Source: Xylaria sp. FL1777
Taxonomy: Eukaryota; Ascomycota; Sordariomycetes; Xylariales; Xylariaceae
NCBI GenBank assembly: GCA_022578965.1
Contig: MU400669.1
Location: 1 to 64,000, forward strand
Reading direction: 5' to 3'
DNA length: 64,000 nt
The number at the start of each line of letters is the position of its first letter. Position 1 is the first letter of the stretch. A program made the translations under genes and the position numbers. This document shows positions 25,001 through 36,857 of this stretch, piece by piece. Below the pieces are notes generated by a model that saw only the letters and a list, made by a program, of their open reading frames with translations, had not been told where the DNA came from and ran no database searches.

Positions 25001-26594
25001 ATAAAAAAACAGCAAACTAGTAATACAAGCAAAAATTTATTTTTATTAACTTAATAATATATAATATTGCTTTTTAAAACATTATAAAATTTAAAAGTAA
25101 TATAGCATACACGCTATAAAACAATAGCTTTAATTATATAGCAGTTTAAAAGCTAATAATTAATAAACATAATAATATATATTGCTTTAATAGTAATAAC
25201 TATTAAGTTATTTAGTTAAAAAGTAAAGCTATATTATATATAAATAAAAGAATTGCAATAAAAATGCTAGTAAAAAACGCTAGTAAAAACTAAGCAAAAG
25301 TTATAATAAGCAATAATAATTTAGTAGTATTTTTATAATTAATATACTTGTTAAATTAAAAAAAAATAATTTAGCATAGTTTAATTTAAGAAATATATAA
25401 AATAAGCAAGCTAAAAAAACGCTATATATTTATAAGTAATTTTAATTTTTATTACTTATTATAGAACTTAAAAAGCAAAAAAAGCTAAAAAGCAAATAAA
25501 CTGCTTAAGTTTACTACATAATAAGATTTTATGCTAGCTACTTTTTAAAAAAAAATAATTAAAACAAAGCATAAATAAAAAAGCTTAACAATAAACTTAG
25601 TATAAATGTTTAGTAATTTAGCTACTATTTATTAAAAGGACTTAAAATAGCTAAGTTTTAATTATAAAGCATTAAAAGTTATAATTAATTTAAAAGCAGC
25701 TTTGCAGAAATACTTAAAAAAAGCAAAAAAATAAAACTAGCTTAAATTAAACAAAAATAAAACAGCTATAAAAGCAAAAGCTATTATTATAAAAACATAT
25801 ATGCTACATATATTTAGCAAGCTAAATAATGCTTTTAACTTTTTAATTTAGCAACTAGTAAAAATAGCAAATAAAATAACGCCTAAAAAAACTATAAAAA
25901 AAAAATACTAAGTATTACTTTAGTAGTTTTTAAAAGTAGTTAAAATAAAAAAAAAAGCAAAACAGGCGTACTATAAGTTTTAAAGCAAAAAAACTAAAGC
26001 AATATAGCAAGCTTTTAAAAAAAAAAAAAAAGCTTTTAGCAACAAAGTAAAAAAAGCATAAAAAGATAGCTAAAAATAAGTATTTACAAAAATATTTAAA
26101 AATTCTAAGTTATTATAAAGCTTAGCTAAATAAGTAAAGTTTGCTTATAAGCTAGCTTTAAAAATTACTGCAATTTTACTACTAGAACAAACAAAAAAAA
26201 AGCTGCTTTTTGCTAATACTTTTAAAAAAAAAACAGCTTTATTAATAAAACGCTTTTTTTTTGCATTATTAGCAAACCTATTTAATATATTTAAAAAAAA
26301 CCTAACTTATAATAGTTATTAAAAGTTTATAATTAATATTAATACAAAAAAAAAAAACATAATATTGCTAATATAAAAGTTAATGCTATAAAAAGCGCTA
26401 AAAAATAACTTGCTATTTAATAGCTTTTTTAAAGCTTATAAACTTGCTTTAATAAAAAAAATAGCAATATTATATACTGCTAGCTTTTTATTAAAGTATT
26501 ACTTAATGTAATTTAAGCAAGCAAAAATAATAGTTATACTTAAATTTAAAAAGTTAAAAAAAACTAAAAAAACAGCTAAAAAATAGCGCTTTAT
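25001..26594 (+). pseudogene. LINE ORF2 remnant, part 1: endonuclease and RT N-terminus
   Basis: The endonuclease/exonuclease/phosphatase domain begins near 25050. A segment reading IAVQKLIINKHNN corresponds to the conserved IAVQEPW-type motif near 25140-25180, followed by LYINKRI near 25235. The RT N-terminus follows: an AIKSAKK-like stretch near 26390, then LALIKKIAILYTASFLLKYY near 26440-26500 corresponding to the FRxAxTVVLRKPGK approach. The frame is interrupted at 26594 by gypsy B2, just before the AYRPIALLN-type block, and resumes at 34460. In life the product would nick target DNA and copy LINE RNA there. Confidence 0.75.
26590..26594. repeat. Target-site duplication TTTAT, left copy (B2)
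   Basis: TTTAT directly precedes TGTCATAACTAAGC of the B2 5' LTR and is repeated at 34455-34459. Confidence 0.88.
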
Positions 26595-26787
26595 TGTCAT
26601 AACTAAGCTACTTAGGTACTTTAGCACATGTTACAGGTTACATATATATATAGGATATTCTTCTTATACCTATTTTATAAGAGTTTTCTCCTTTCTTCAA
26701 GCTTTAGTCTTGTTAAATACCTATTATAAAACTAGAAATATATTAACTATTATATTTAACCTTTAATGCTTTATACTTCCTATAACA
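26595..26787 (+). repeat. B2 5' LTR (193 bp, least mutated B LTR)
   Basis: It starts TGTCATAACTAAGCTACTTA and ends CCTATAACA. It retains GGATATTCTTCTTATACC and TCTCCTTTCTTCAAGC, where the other B LTRs have lost C and G. Confidence 0.9.
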
Positions 26788-26912
26788 ATTTTAAAGCTTT
26801 TTAAAATAAGGTTACTTATAATACTTTGTTATATTACGGAATAGCTAGACACTAACTAATTATATAAGCTAATGCTATTTTTAATAGCTTTTTTTTAAAA
26901 CAAACTTTAATA
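26788..26912 (+). other. B2 leader
   Basis: 125 bases, collinear with 14648-14772 of B1. No clear primer-binding site. Confidence 0.5.
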
Positions 26913-29020
26913 ATGAACTAAAAACAAACTTAGCACAAATTATCTTTAAAACTAAGCTTAAGCAAACAATAATTACTTAATGCTTTAAGTGCTAATACTT
27001 AACTATTGCAAACATAAATTATATAGCTTTTAGCTAAAATTAAAAAGCTAAAGCAGCAAGTTATACAGCAAAAAAATAAAAGCAAACAAGTTGCTTTAAA
27101 ATTAAAAACAGCTTATATTACTTCTACCTTACAATCAAGTAAACAAAAAAACTAAAGAACAACATTTCTAAAAGAACAAAAGAACTTTTTAAACCCTAAA
27201 AAACAATCCTGCAACTTAAGTCAAAAACAAAAATATAAAAATTTTAGTAATAATAATAACCTCTTATTTTTTAGCTTTAATAAAAAACATAATTAAAAAA
27301 GACCTAAATACTAATTACGTTAAAATTGCTTATATTACTATTAACGCTACTTATTTAAAAATGCTAATTTTAGCTAACTATTAAAGTTTAATTATAACTT
27401 TTTTAGCATAAAATTTACTTATTAATGCTAGCTAAAGTAAGTAAAAAAACTTTAAACTATTTTCAAAAGAGCTAATCAAAAATTCCGTTGTAATAAAAAC
27501 AAGATTTTATATACGTATAGCAACATAAACTAAAACTATAAAAATGCTTATTAATTAGTATTGCAAAAGTTATTAACCTTAAAAAAAAAACAATTTAGAA
27601 CTAACTAAAAAATGTTTTTAAATTAAACTAAAACTTTGCTTAAGCAGTCTGCTTTCTTATAAGCTAATATAAGCATATAATTAAAACAAGCAAGTTAACA
27701 AGCTAACTAAAACTTAAAACTATTTAATTAATACTTTACTAGCATTAAACTTTAAAATATTTGCTAAAACAAAAGCAAAAAAGCTTTATTATACTATTAA
27801 AAACTAGGTATACTACTTTAGTAAAAGTTAATAAACTACTATAACTTACTGCTAACTATACAAGCTAATATAATTAATGCTGCATAATAATGCTAAGAAC
27901 TAATAACTAAAAAACAACGCTTAAACTACAATAAAAAAAAACCAAAGTTAAATATTACCTAAATTACTAGTAAATTAACCTTAAATACTAAACAAAACCA
28001 AACTAATAATTAATATACTAATACTAGCTGCAAAAACAACAATACTAGTTTTAATAGTTAAAACTATTTTTGCAGAAGCAATAATTATAACAATAGCTAC
28101 AATAATAATAACCAAAGATTTTATAGAAGCAATAATAGCTATAAAAGCTAAAACCAATATTATAAAAGCAATAACAATAAAAGTTATAGCTAGTACTAAA
28201 ACTAAAAATATATAAACAACTAAAGTAATAATAATAATACTTATACTTTAGAAAACCGTTATATTTTTAGAACTTCTTTAAATTAACCTTGGAATAATAA
28301 CAGAAGTAGTTTAAATCTAAACCTTTATAAAAACTTTACTTACTATAGCTATAAATAACTTAGCTATATTGCTTTTAATTACTTTTAGCCTAAAAGTAAT
28401 AATAACAATAGCAATAATAAAAACAATAAATTTAGTAACTATACTAGCTATAATAATAATACTACTTAAAAATAAACTATTTAAAAAATCTAAGTAAATA
28501 AAAACCAGAATATAAATAAAAAAAACTAAAAACAGCAATTAAAGTCTTATATACTCCTTTTATAAAGGCTATAATACTATAACTCAGAAAACAAATAATA
28601 AGCTTAGCACTAATTATATTAACTATAAGTTTTAAGCTAAAATTATTACTTTATATACTTATTTTATGCTGTTTTTATACTTTTTGCACTATTTATTTTG
28701 TTAGCCCTACAAAACTACTTATTAAAACCTATATTAATTTTAATTTATGCGCTAAATATAATTATATTAATTTTACTTTTACCTTTTATTATAAATTGCA
28801 GCAAGCACTTTTTTGTATACTTATATTATAACATACTGCTAAAAATAGATTTCTTACTTATAAAGCTTATTAAATTATTTGCAAATTAACTAATAATTGC
28901 AGTATTACTTGCAAAATTAAACATACATACATAACTATTAACTATAACTATTGCTTTAAAAGCAGCTTTTTTTTACTATTTTAAACTACTTTAAAAAATA
29001 AAAAAATTATATTAAATTTA
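26913..29020 (+). pseudogene. B2 gag-protease remnant
   Basis: ATG at 26913 equals B1 14773. The frame runs through the coiled-coil-like N-terminus and an Asn/Tyr/Ser-rich linker (27980-28330) to the knuckle at 28341-28382. There the first Cys is TAC, the second TAT and the last is mutated (TAC). The same frame continues into an open stretch at 28698-28889 containing IINCSKHFFVYLYY, the likely protease segment. The Asp-Ser/Thr-Gly triad cannot be confirmed because GAT reads AAT. The minus-strand open frame across the knuckle (28317-28538) is a shadow. TAA/TAG codons at Gln sites inactivate it. Confidence 0.75.
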
Positions 29021-29179
29021 AGCACTAATTAATAGTTTTTCAGATTATACTGCTCTTAAGTAAAAATACTTAGCTTAATTAAGTTTGCAAAAGCTTGCTA
29101 AAACTAAGCTTGCTGCTATATTATTATTTAACTATTTAAACCTATATAGCTTAAAAAGTTAAAAAAAAGCCCTAGTTAT

Positions 29180-32100
29180 CCTAATTTTACAGCAATTTTA
29201 AAAAAGTTTTATAACTTATTTAAGTTTTTTAATACTAGCAAAACAAACATATTACTACTATTAAAACAAAAAAACCTTGCTATTAAGCTAAAAAAAAACG
29301 CAGTTATACTTTATTTTCTTATATACTTATTAGCTTAAAATAAGCTAAAAAAACTACAAAAATAGCTTAATAAAATACTAAAAACAAAAAAAATTAAAAA
29401 GTCTACTAGTTTTACTAACGCTTTAATCCTTTTTATACTTAAGAAAAATAAAAGCTTATGCTTATATATAAACTATAAAAAACTTAATTAAGTTATGCAT
29501 AAAAATCAATATATTTTACTACTTATTTTAAAGCTACTTAATAAAATCTTAAAAGCTAAAATCTTTAGCAAAATTAACCTTAAAAACACTTATTATTGCT
29601 TATGCATTTAAAAAAAAAATAAATAAAAAACAGCGTTTTATATATGCTATAGCTACTATAAATTTCTAGTTATGCTTATAAATTTATTAAATGCTCTTGC
29701 TACTTTTTAAAGTTATATATAAAAAGCATTTAATAATGTAATAAATATATTTTGCATTATATATTTTAATAATATGCTTATTTTTTTCTTAAATAAAGAT
29801 TTTTATACAAAATATATTTAAAACATCATTAAAAAGCTACAAAAAGCAAAACTATACGCTAAGCTATCTAAATGCTAATTTTATTAAAAAAAAATCAAAT
29901 TTTTAAGTTATATTATTTTTAGCTAAAAAATTAAAATAAACCTTTTATATATAAACACTATTTAACAATAGCTTATATTAAATATTTATTAAGCGCTATA
30001 ACAATTTTTGAAGTTTTGCAACTTTTACTGCTGTTTTATAAACAGATATTTCTATATTGCTGCGCTTTTGTTTAAATATTTAAAAAAAAACGTAATAAAA
30101 ATAAAAAAAGGTTAAATCTTTTTAAATAATCCTAAAAAAAAAGCTTTTAAAAACTTTTAGAATACATTTAAGCAAGCTATTCTTTTTACACATTTTAATC
30201 CTAAAAAACAAATATTACTAAAAACTGATTTCTTTAAAGTAGCCCTTGCAAAAAATCTATTTTAGCAAAATAATTAAAACATTTTTAAACTAATTACGTT
30301 TTATTCTTAAAAGTTATCCAAGAAAAAAATGCAGTATAATACGCCTAACTAAAAAATGCTTGCAATAATAAATTACTTTAAGTACTAATAGCATTATTTA
30401 CAAAAAAGCAATTTATTAGTTAAAGTATTAACTAACTATACTAACTTTTAAGCGTTTATAAAAACGCTAAAGCTTAATAAAAAGCAAGCTTATTAATATT
30501 TATTATTAGCTTTTTTTAATTTTATTATTAAATACTAAGCAAGCAAAAAAAACAAGGCTAATTTTCTTTTGTGCTGTTTTAATTATATAGCTGTTTTGCT
30601 TAGTAATATTAACATTCTTTTAACATTAAAAAAAAAAGTTGCAGTAGTATAACAAGTTAAAGTCCTTAATTTATACTTTAATGCTTAAGCTAAAGCTTTA
30701 TACTTTAAAGCTATACTTGCTAAAAAAGCCCTTTTTATTTAAGCAGTTATATGTTTGCATACGCAAATAGCTACAAGCTCAAAAAAATTAAAAGATCTAA
30801 AAGCTTCTAAAAAACTAAAAAACCTTATCTAGAAAATTCAAAAAAAAAACTTTAAATATTATGCAATTATAAAACGATTAAAAGCAAAAAAGCCTACAAA
30901 TTCTTAATAGTTAATAAAAAAATCCTTAGTTTACTACAAAAACAAAATCTATATTTTTTTTAAAAAAGCTATATACTTTTAACTTATTAAGCTATACTAT
31001 AATGATTTTTTAGCTAAACACTTTAACTAAAGCTATACTTTAAAACTACTATAACAAAAGTTTTACTAAAGCAATATAAAACCAAATGTTAAAAAGTATA
31101 TATAAAGCTATGCAATTTGCTTTAGAACTAAAGCAAAACACCACTAAAAATATAATAAACTTAACGCTTTGCTAATATTTAGTAAACTTATATAAAAGCT
31201 ATTTATAAACTTTATTATAAGTTTGCTAAAAACCTTTTATAAAAAAAAACCAGTTAATACTATCTTTATTATTATAAACAAATTTACTAAGCTTATATAT
31301 TTATTCCTAGTTAATACTACTATAATTTTAGTTAAGCTAGCAGTTTTATTTTACTATAAAATCAAATGTATTTATAATAGCCTAAAAAGCATTATTTTTA
31401 ACAAAAGCTTTGTTTTTACTAGCTAATTTTAGTTTAATTTATGCTATTACTTAAAAGTTAAATAAAAGCTTTTAATAGCATTTTATCTTAAAACTAATAA
31501 ACAAACAAAACAAATAAACTAAGTAATTAAAAGCTATCTTAAATGCTTTATAAATAGTAAACAAACTAATTAGTTTTAACTTTTATTTTAAGCCTTTTTT
31601 GCTATAAATTCTGCTATTAATTCTATAACTAAACAATTACCTTTTAAAGCTTTATATAATTATATGCTAAAATTCTGTTTGTTTATTAAAAACAACTTTA
31701 CATTAAAAAGGATCTTAGCTATATAAAAACGTTTTAACAAGTTATAAACTATTAAAAACAAAATAATAAAGCAATAATAAATTATAACTAATAAATATAT
31801 AAAACACTATAATAATAAGCATAAACTTATAACTTTTAAAACTAAGGACTTAGTAGTATTATTAATAAAAAATATTAAATTCAAAAATAAAAAGTTAGCG
31901 CTTAAGTTTATTAAACCTTTCTAAATTCTTTTTACAGTTAGTTTATAAGCATATTATATTAGTTTTTTAAAATAATATAGCTGTTTTTATTCTGTTTTTT
32001 TAATTTAGTTGCTTAAGCTTTAAAAAGCTAAACATAAATATAGTTTGCTTATATTAAACCTTAAAAATAAGTTAAAAAAATAAAAAGTTAAAAATATAGT

Positions 32101-32266
32101 AAATAAAATAACTTATAATAAAAAAAAATATTATTTTATTAAGTAAAAAAACTAGCTAACTAAATATAATTAGTAAGTACTTACTACTAATATTATAGCT
32201 TCTAAAGCAATTAAAGACTTTAAAAAGCGCTTAAGTTACAAAAAAAAAGCAAAGCTATTAAATTAA
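29180..32266 (+). pseudogene. B2 pol remnant: RT, RNase H, integrase, chromodomain
   Basis: The same layout as B1 pol. The RT Y-F-N-N (ancestral Y-F-D-D) is at 29762-29773. The integrase has an uninterrupted stretch at 31223-31426 reading INKFTKLIYLFLVNTT and, further on, YYKIKCIYNSLKSIIFNKSF, which matches the D,D region of the gypsy integrase core. The ETNGQTERLN-type segment follows near 31490-31530. The chromodomain lies near 32087-32180. Stops elsewhere are TAA/TAG. The integrase stretch is the longest fragment of genuine coding sense left in this element. Confidence 0.85.
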
Positions 32267-34261
32267 CAAAATAATACTAATCTATTATTAATTTAGCTAT
32301 AAACTAAAGTTTAAATATATTATATATACTAACTAGTTATTTTTTTGTTTTTAATTATGTAATAAGAATTGTACTTATTGCTTTAAGTTTTAAAATATTT
32401 ATGCTTTACTAATAAGCTATATATAAAAACGCTACAAACAAGTTATAATATTTTTACAGAAAAGCCCTAAAACACTAATTATTAAACTTTAAAACATCTT
32501 TATATTAAAAAAAGCTAACTAAATACTTTTATTTATGCTTATTAATAATAATTAATATAGCTTTATGTATATTTTTCTTAAAAAAAATAAAAGTAGCTCT
32601 TTAAGCTGCATATTTATAGTTTATAACTTGCACTTTAAATATAATTAAACAAGCATATTATTAGCGTTAAAAATAGTTTTAATTCCGTTAAGAAATCTTA
32701 TAAAATTAATTTAAATAAAGCTACTTATAGTACTTATATAAAAAAGCTTAATAGCTTAACGAACTAAAGATTTATGCTTTGCTATTAAGTGCTTATATTT
32801 AGTATAATGTTTTTGCATTACTAATTGTTAGCTAAACTTTATACAAAATAAAAACAAAACAACTTACCTTTATATTGCTAACTTTGCTAATTAATTAAAA
32901 CTAAGCTTTATAAATCAACAAAAAACGCAAAAATACTTTTAAGAAGCAAAACTATATAGCTATAAAGTTAATACAATAATCGTTTAAAGTTTCTTAAACA
33001 ATAATGCAATTTTTATTTATAACAACTTTTCTATAGTTATTCTTTTAAAAAACAAAAAAATAAACAAACTAGTTTAACAACTTCTAAATATATATTATAT
33101 TAAAATATAATATAGCAAGCAGTTAACCTATTAATAAAACTAATCCAAAATAAATATAAATTAACTTATAAGTTTGCATAAAATATAGCTGTTTATATAG
33201 CTTATATAAGCTATTATTTCTAAGTCCTTAAATTTATAAACTATATTTAAAAGCAAGCTATTTTTTAGCTAAAATGCTTTCTTAAAACGCTTAAAATAAA
33301 GCTAACATACTAACAAACCACTTAGAACTATTGCTTTCTTAATAGTTTTATACTTCTTATTTTTAGCTTTAATAGTTTGCTTATAAAGTTTGCAAACAAA
33401 AGTTACTATAAAAACAAGCTAACGTTTAGCTAGTATAAAAACCTTAATATTTGCATTAAAATTAAACTTATTTTTTGCGTTATTTATATTAAAATTGCGC
33501 AAAACAGCATTTAGATTTTTATTTAAATTTATAAAGTTTAAATCATTTTTATTCTTATTTTTATTTTTTTCTTTCTAACTTATAAAAAGCCTAATAGTAT
33601 TTATATCTTTATTAGAATTAAAGCTATTTCGAAAAAAAAACAAACTGCTAAAACTTTTATTTTTATTACTAAAATTATTAAACTTTTAACAAAAAAGTTT
33701 GTTAAAGTTCTGTTTTACAGTAAAATTAAACTTATTTTTAAATAAATTTGGGCATAAAGCAAATTACAATAATTTTCCGCGTTTATGTTTATAACTATAG
33801 CCTTAACTATAACTGTATTTACGTGTACCACTTTTAACTACTGCAAGTTTAAGCAGCATAATCATAATACAAATAATAATTAAAAAAAAAGCAGAAAAAA
33901 TATGAAATAAGTATAAAAATAGCAGTAATAAAATGTATAGCTAAAACTGATTATTTAGCAGCAGCTAAAAAAAAAAAAAAAAAAAAAGAAAAAGAAAAAA
34001 AAACACATAGCAACAAAAGTATAAACGCAAAACTTGCTATAAATATAGCACAAAACAAACGTAATTTAATACGTAAACATAAGCATAAGTATATAAGTAC
34101 CTTAACTACTATATTACACAAGCATTTTATTTAATACATTATATTTATGCTTAATTACCTTACACCACTTTATTTTATTACTTATACTTAAAATTAATTA
34201 CTTTAATTAATTTTACTTGTATACAAGTTAAAAATAACCTAATTAAAAAAAAAGAAATAGT
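32267..34261 (-). other. B2 extra 3' region with possible antisense frame
   Basis: The collinear partner of 20127-22121 in B1 and less mutated. On the minus strand a frame opens with ATG at 33865 (MIMLLKLAVVKSGTRKYSYS, then a TAA, then GYSYKHKRGKLL), and after a frame change continues near 33560-33150 with VFIVTFVCKLYKQTIKAKNKK. Basic, Tyr- and Cys-containing, not recognised. It ends with poly-A near 33970-33990 and sequence similar to the B1 counterpart up to the 3' LTR. Either a non-canonical extra ORF or non-coding 3' sequence. Confidence 0.4.
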
Positions 34262-34454
34262 TGTTATAACTAAACTACTTAGGTACTTTAGCATATATTA
34301 CAGGTTATATATATATATAAAATATTCTTTTTATACCTATTTCATAGGAGTTTTTTTCCTTTTTCAAGCTTTAGTCTTATTAAATACTTACTATAAAACT
34401 AGAGATATATTAACTATTATACCTGACTTTTAATGCTTTATACCTTCCGTTATA
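34262..34454 (+). repeat. B2 3' LTR (193 bp)
   Basis: It starts TGTTATAACTAAAC and ends CCGTTATA, directly before TTTAT (34455-34459). It is more mutated at its left half than the 5' LTR. Confidence 0.9.
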
Positions 34455-34459
34455 TTTAT

Positions 34460-36270
34460 TACGTTTATTTATATAGTAAAAAAAGTACTAAAAAAAAAGC
34501 TATATTGCTATATAGCAAAAGTAGCTAAGCAAAAAAGTCTTTTATTAAACAACTAAATAAGTAATAAATAAAATAAATTAATAAACATAGTTATTAAACT
34601 AGTATTAAAAACAGCAAAAAAAGCAATTAGCAAAAAAAGCATAGCATTTTTGCTACAGCTAAATATTACAAAAGCTTTTAATACTATTAATAAAACAAAA
34701 ATAATATATATTTTATAATAAAAGGGCTTTTTTTTTTAAATGGTTATATAAGTAAACTTTTTTATATTAAACTATATAATGCGTTTTTGTTTTAATAAAG
34801 CAGTATTTTAGCGAATAATACTAAAAGCTAAAATTTTTTAAAAGTTCTTGCTTTTATTTCTTTTTTTCTTTTTATATATTTTAATATTTTATAATAACTT
34901 TGCTATGCACTAAAAGCTAATAATAGTTAGCTTTGCTAATAATACTAACTTTATTACAGCAAACCTAAATATAAAGCAAAACTATAAAGCTTTAAAAGCA
35001 GCATAAAAAACATATAAAAGCTAAATAAAACAACATAAAATAAAGTTTGTACTATAAAAAAGCAAATTAATGCATTTTTTTAGTAGTAAAACAGCATTTA
35101 TATAAGTAGTACACCTTTTTAATATAATAGTACACCTAAAAAATAGCGCAAGGTTTTTAAAAGTATAGTTTAATAAAAATATAAAATAAAAAAAACATTT
35201 AGCAAAGCTTAAAAAAAAACTAAGCATTTAATTATACGTAATAACTAAGCTATAAAACTTTATATAAAGCAGCAGCGTAATAAAAACAAAGCAAATATAC
35301 GTTATAGTAATATAAAGTATTTTAGCTTATAGTATAGCAATTTAGCATAAAAACTTTAAAAAAAATAAAGCAAAAAGCATTATTAATTTACTAGTAATAA
35401 TTTAAAACAAGTGCTTTAAATATATAGCTAAAGCTTTTAAAGCAACTAAAACAAAGTACTTAAAAACCAAAATAAAGATCTTTTTTATTAACTTGTATTT
35501 TAGTAATAAAACAGCAGTTTATAAATATTATATAAAAAGCTTAGCAGCTAAAAAGTTAATCTAAAAAGCAATAAAAAAAATTAAAACTTTTATTTAAAAC
35601 ATAAAAGCTTAAAAAGTTAAAAACTAAACGAAAAGCAAGCTTATAAGCAATAATAAAAGTATAGCTAAAAAAAATCTAATGCTAGTTTTAAATTTTTAGC
35701 AAAAAAAATAGTTAAAAAAAAAAAAACTTAAAATTATATTAGAAAAAAAATAAATAAGCAAATAAAGCTAAACTAAAACAAGTAATAATTACTTAATAAT
35801 AACTAAGCAAAAGTTTAGTAAAAATAAAGCCTTTAAAAAGTATAGCAAATTACTAAAACATAAAGCAGCTATAATAATGCAAATATGCACTAAAAAAATA
35901 AAGCTAAAGGTATTTTTGCATAAAAAGAAGGTTTTAAGCTTTTTTATACCTTTTTACGAATGTATAAAAAAAAAAAAAACTCTTTAATATATAGTTTTAT
36001 ATTATAACTTGCTAAAAAACAAAAAAAAGCAGCTATAAAAAAGCTTTATAGTTAAGCTGCTATAAATTAATAAAAACTTATAACTAGCTATAAAAAAGCT
36101 TAAAGCTATAAGTAATATTGCAAAGTAATTATTTATTATTAATAAAATAGCAATATATAATAAAGCAGTTAAAATAAAAAAAGATAAAAAGAGAAAAAAA
36201 AAGGCAAAAAATAAAAAAAAAACTAGCAAAAAAAGCAAAAGTGCTTGTTTAAAAGTTTTAAGAAACAAAA
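34460..36270 (+). pseudogene. LINE ORF2 remnant, part 2: RT core and C-terminal zinc motif
   Basis: ORF2 resumes after B2. The RT catalytic F-A-D-D, now F-A-N-N, is at 34932-34943, preceded by the GIPQGSPLSP equivalent near 34835-34870. Downstream, a thumb-like region (KSELMHFSRSKTA-type, near 35045-35110) leads to a C-terminal KIKLKVFLHKKKVLSFFIPFYEC segment near 35895-35965. This segment matches the GLxxFLHxRxVPxxxxPxCxC motif of fungal LINEs; its distal Cys/His residues are mutated. No RNase H could be recognised. The minus-strand frames at 35021-35227 and 36002-36268 are shadows of this gene. Confidence 0.8.
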
Positions 36271-36525
36271 AGAAAGCTTTTATGCGCTTTTTAAAAAAGC
36301 AAAAAGTTTAAAAGCTTTAAAAAAAGTTCTTTTGCTTTTTAACTATTATTTTTTGTTTAGCAAGCTAATTAGTAAAAACTAGTTATTATAAAGTAAAAAA
36401 ACTTCGAAGTAGTAGCATAAACATTATTACATAAGGTTTTTATTTAGCTTTTTATATAGTTTTACTTATAAGTACATAAGTAAAAAAACCGCACTATAAA
36501 GTAATATAGCAGGTTATTAATAATA
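36271..36525 (+). other. LINE 3' UTR and tail
   Basis: A short 3' region ending in TTATTAATAATA before the right target duplication. The trinucleotide-like end is consistent with a LINE tail rather than poly-A. Confidence 0.55.
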
Positions 36526-36570
36526 ATAAAAGTATAATATAATAAAATATAAGTTATTATTAATAAATTT
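36526..36570 (+). mobile_element. Gypsy A3, segment 3 (45-base stub)
   Basis: It contains the right LINE duplication (36526-36540) and the next A3 bases, ending in the AATTT duplication of D (36566-36570). It matches A1 near 8185-8224, inside the integrase. The LINE and D therefore inserted only 30 bases apart. Confidence 0.85.
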
Positions 36571-36857
36571 TGTTAGAATAACTAGTTATTAGTTATAACT
36601 CTTATATATAGTACATATAATAGGTTTTGTATAAAAACCACTTTGTGTAAAAGCTATTATATAAACTAAAGTAATTTTAGTATTAGCTTAGCTTGTATGC
36701 TAGCAAAGTTTTTACACATAAAAAAGAACTTTTGCTTTATATAAACCTTTTTTTTTTTTAAACATATAAAACATAAATAGCTTACAATATAAAGATTATT
36801 GTACTTTGTTTTAGCATATATATATTAAACATATAATTATATAAAGCTTATTTAATA
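36571..36857 (+). repeat. D 5' LTR (287 bp)
   Basis: It starts TGTTAGAATAACTAGTTATT and ends CTTATTTAATA (ancestral ...AACA). It matches 51396-51682 at full length, with transitions both ways. Confidence 0.9.

Larger units (their letters stand above)
26595..34454 (+). mobile_element. Gypsy B2, complete Ty3/gypsy chromovirus, less mutated
   Basis: The second complete B copy, 7860 bp, the same length as B1, with 193-bp LTRs and TTTAT duplications. Corresponding sites are offset by 12140 bases at every anchor I checked (gag ATG, knuckle, RT motif), so there is no net indel. It keeps more C and G than B1, notably in the 5' LTR and 3' half, and is the better template for the family. It is inserted into LINE ORF2. 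Confidence 0.92.
23518..36525 (+). mobile_element. Tad1-like LINE, interrupted by gypsy B2
   Basis: A non-LTR retrotransposon of about 5143 bp once B2 and one TTTAT are removed. It has ORF1 with three Cys-rich motifs, ORF2 with an apurinic-type endonuclease, RT and a C-terminal zinc-binding motif, a 15-bp target duplication and an (ATA/TTA)-like 3' tail. This ORF1/ORF2 design matches the fungal Tad1/I-type LINEs. Both ORFs are RIP-mutated. Confidence 0.88.
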
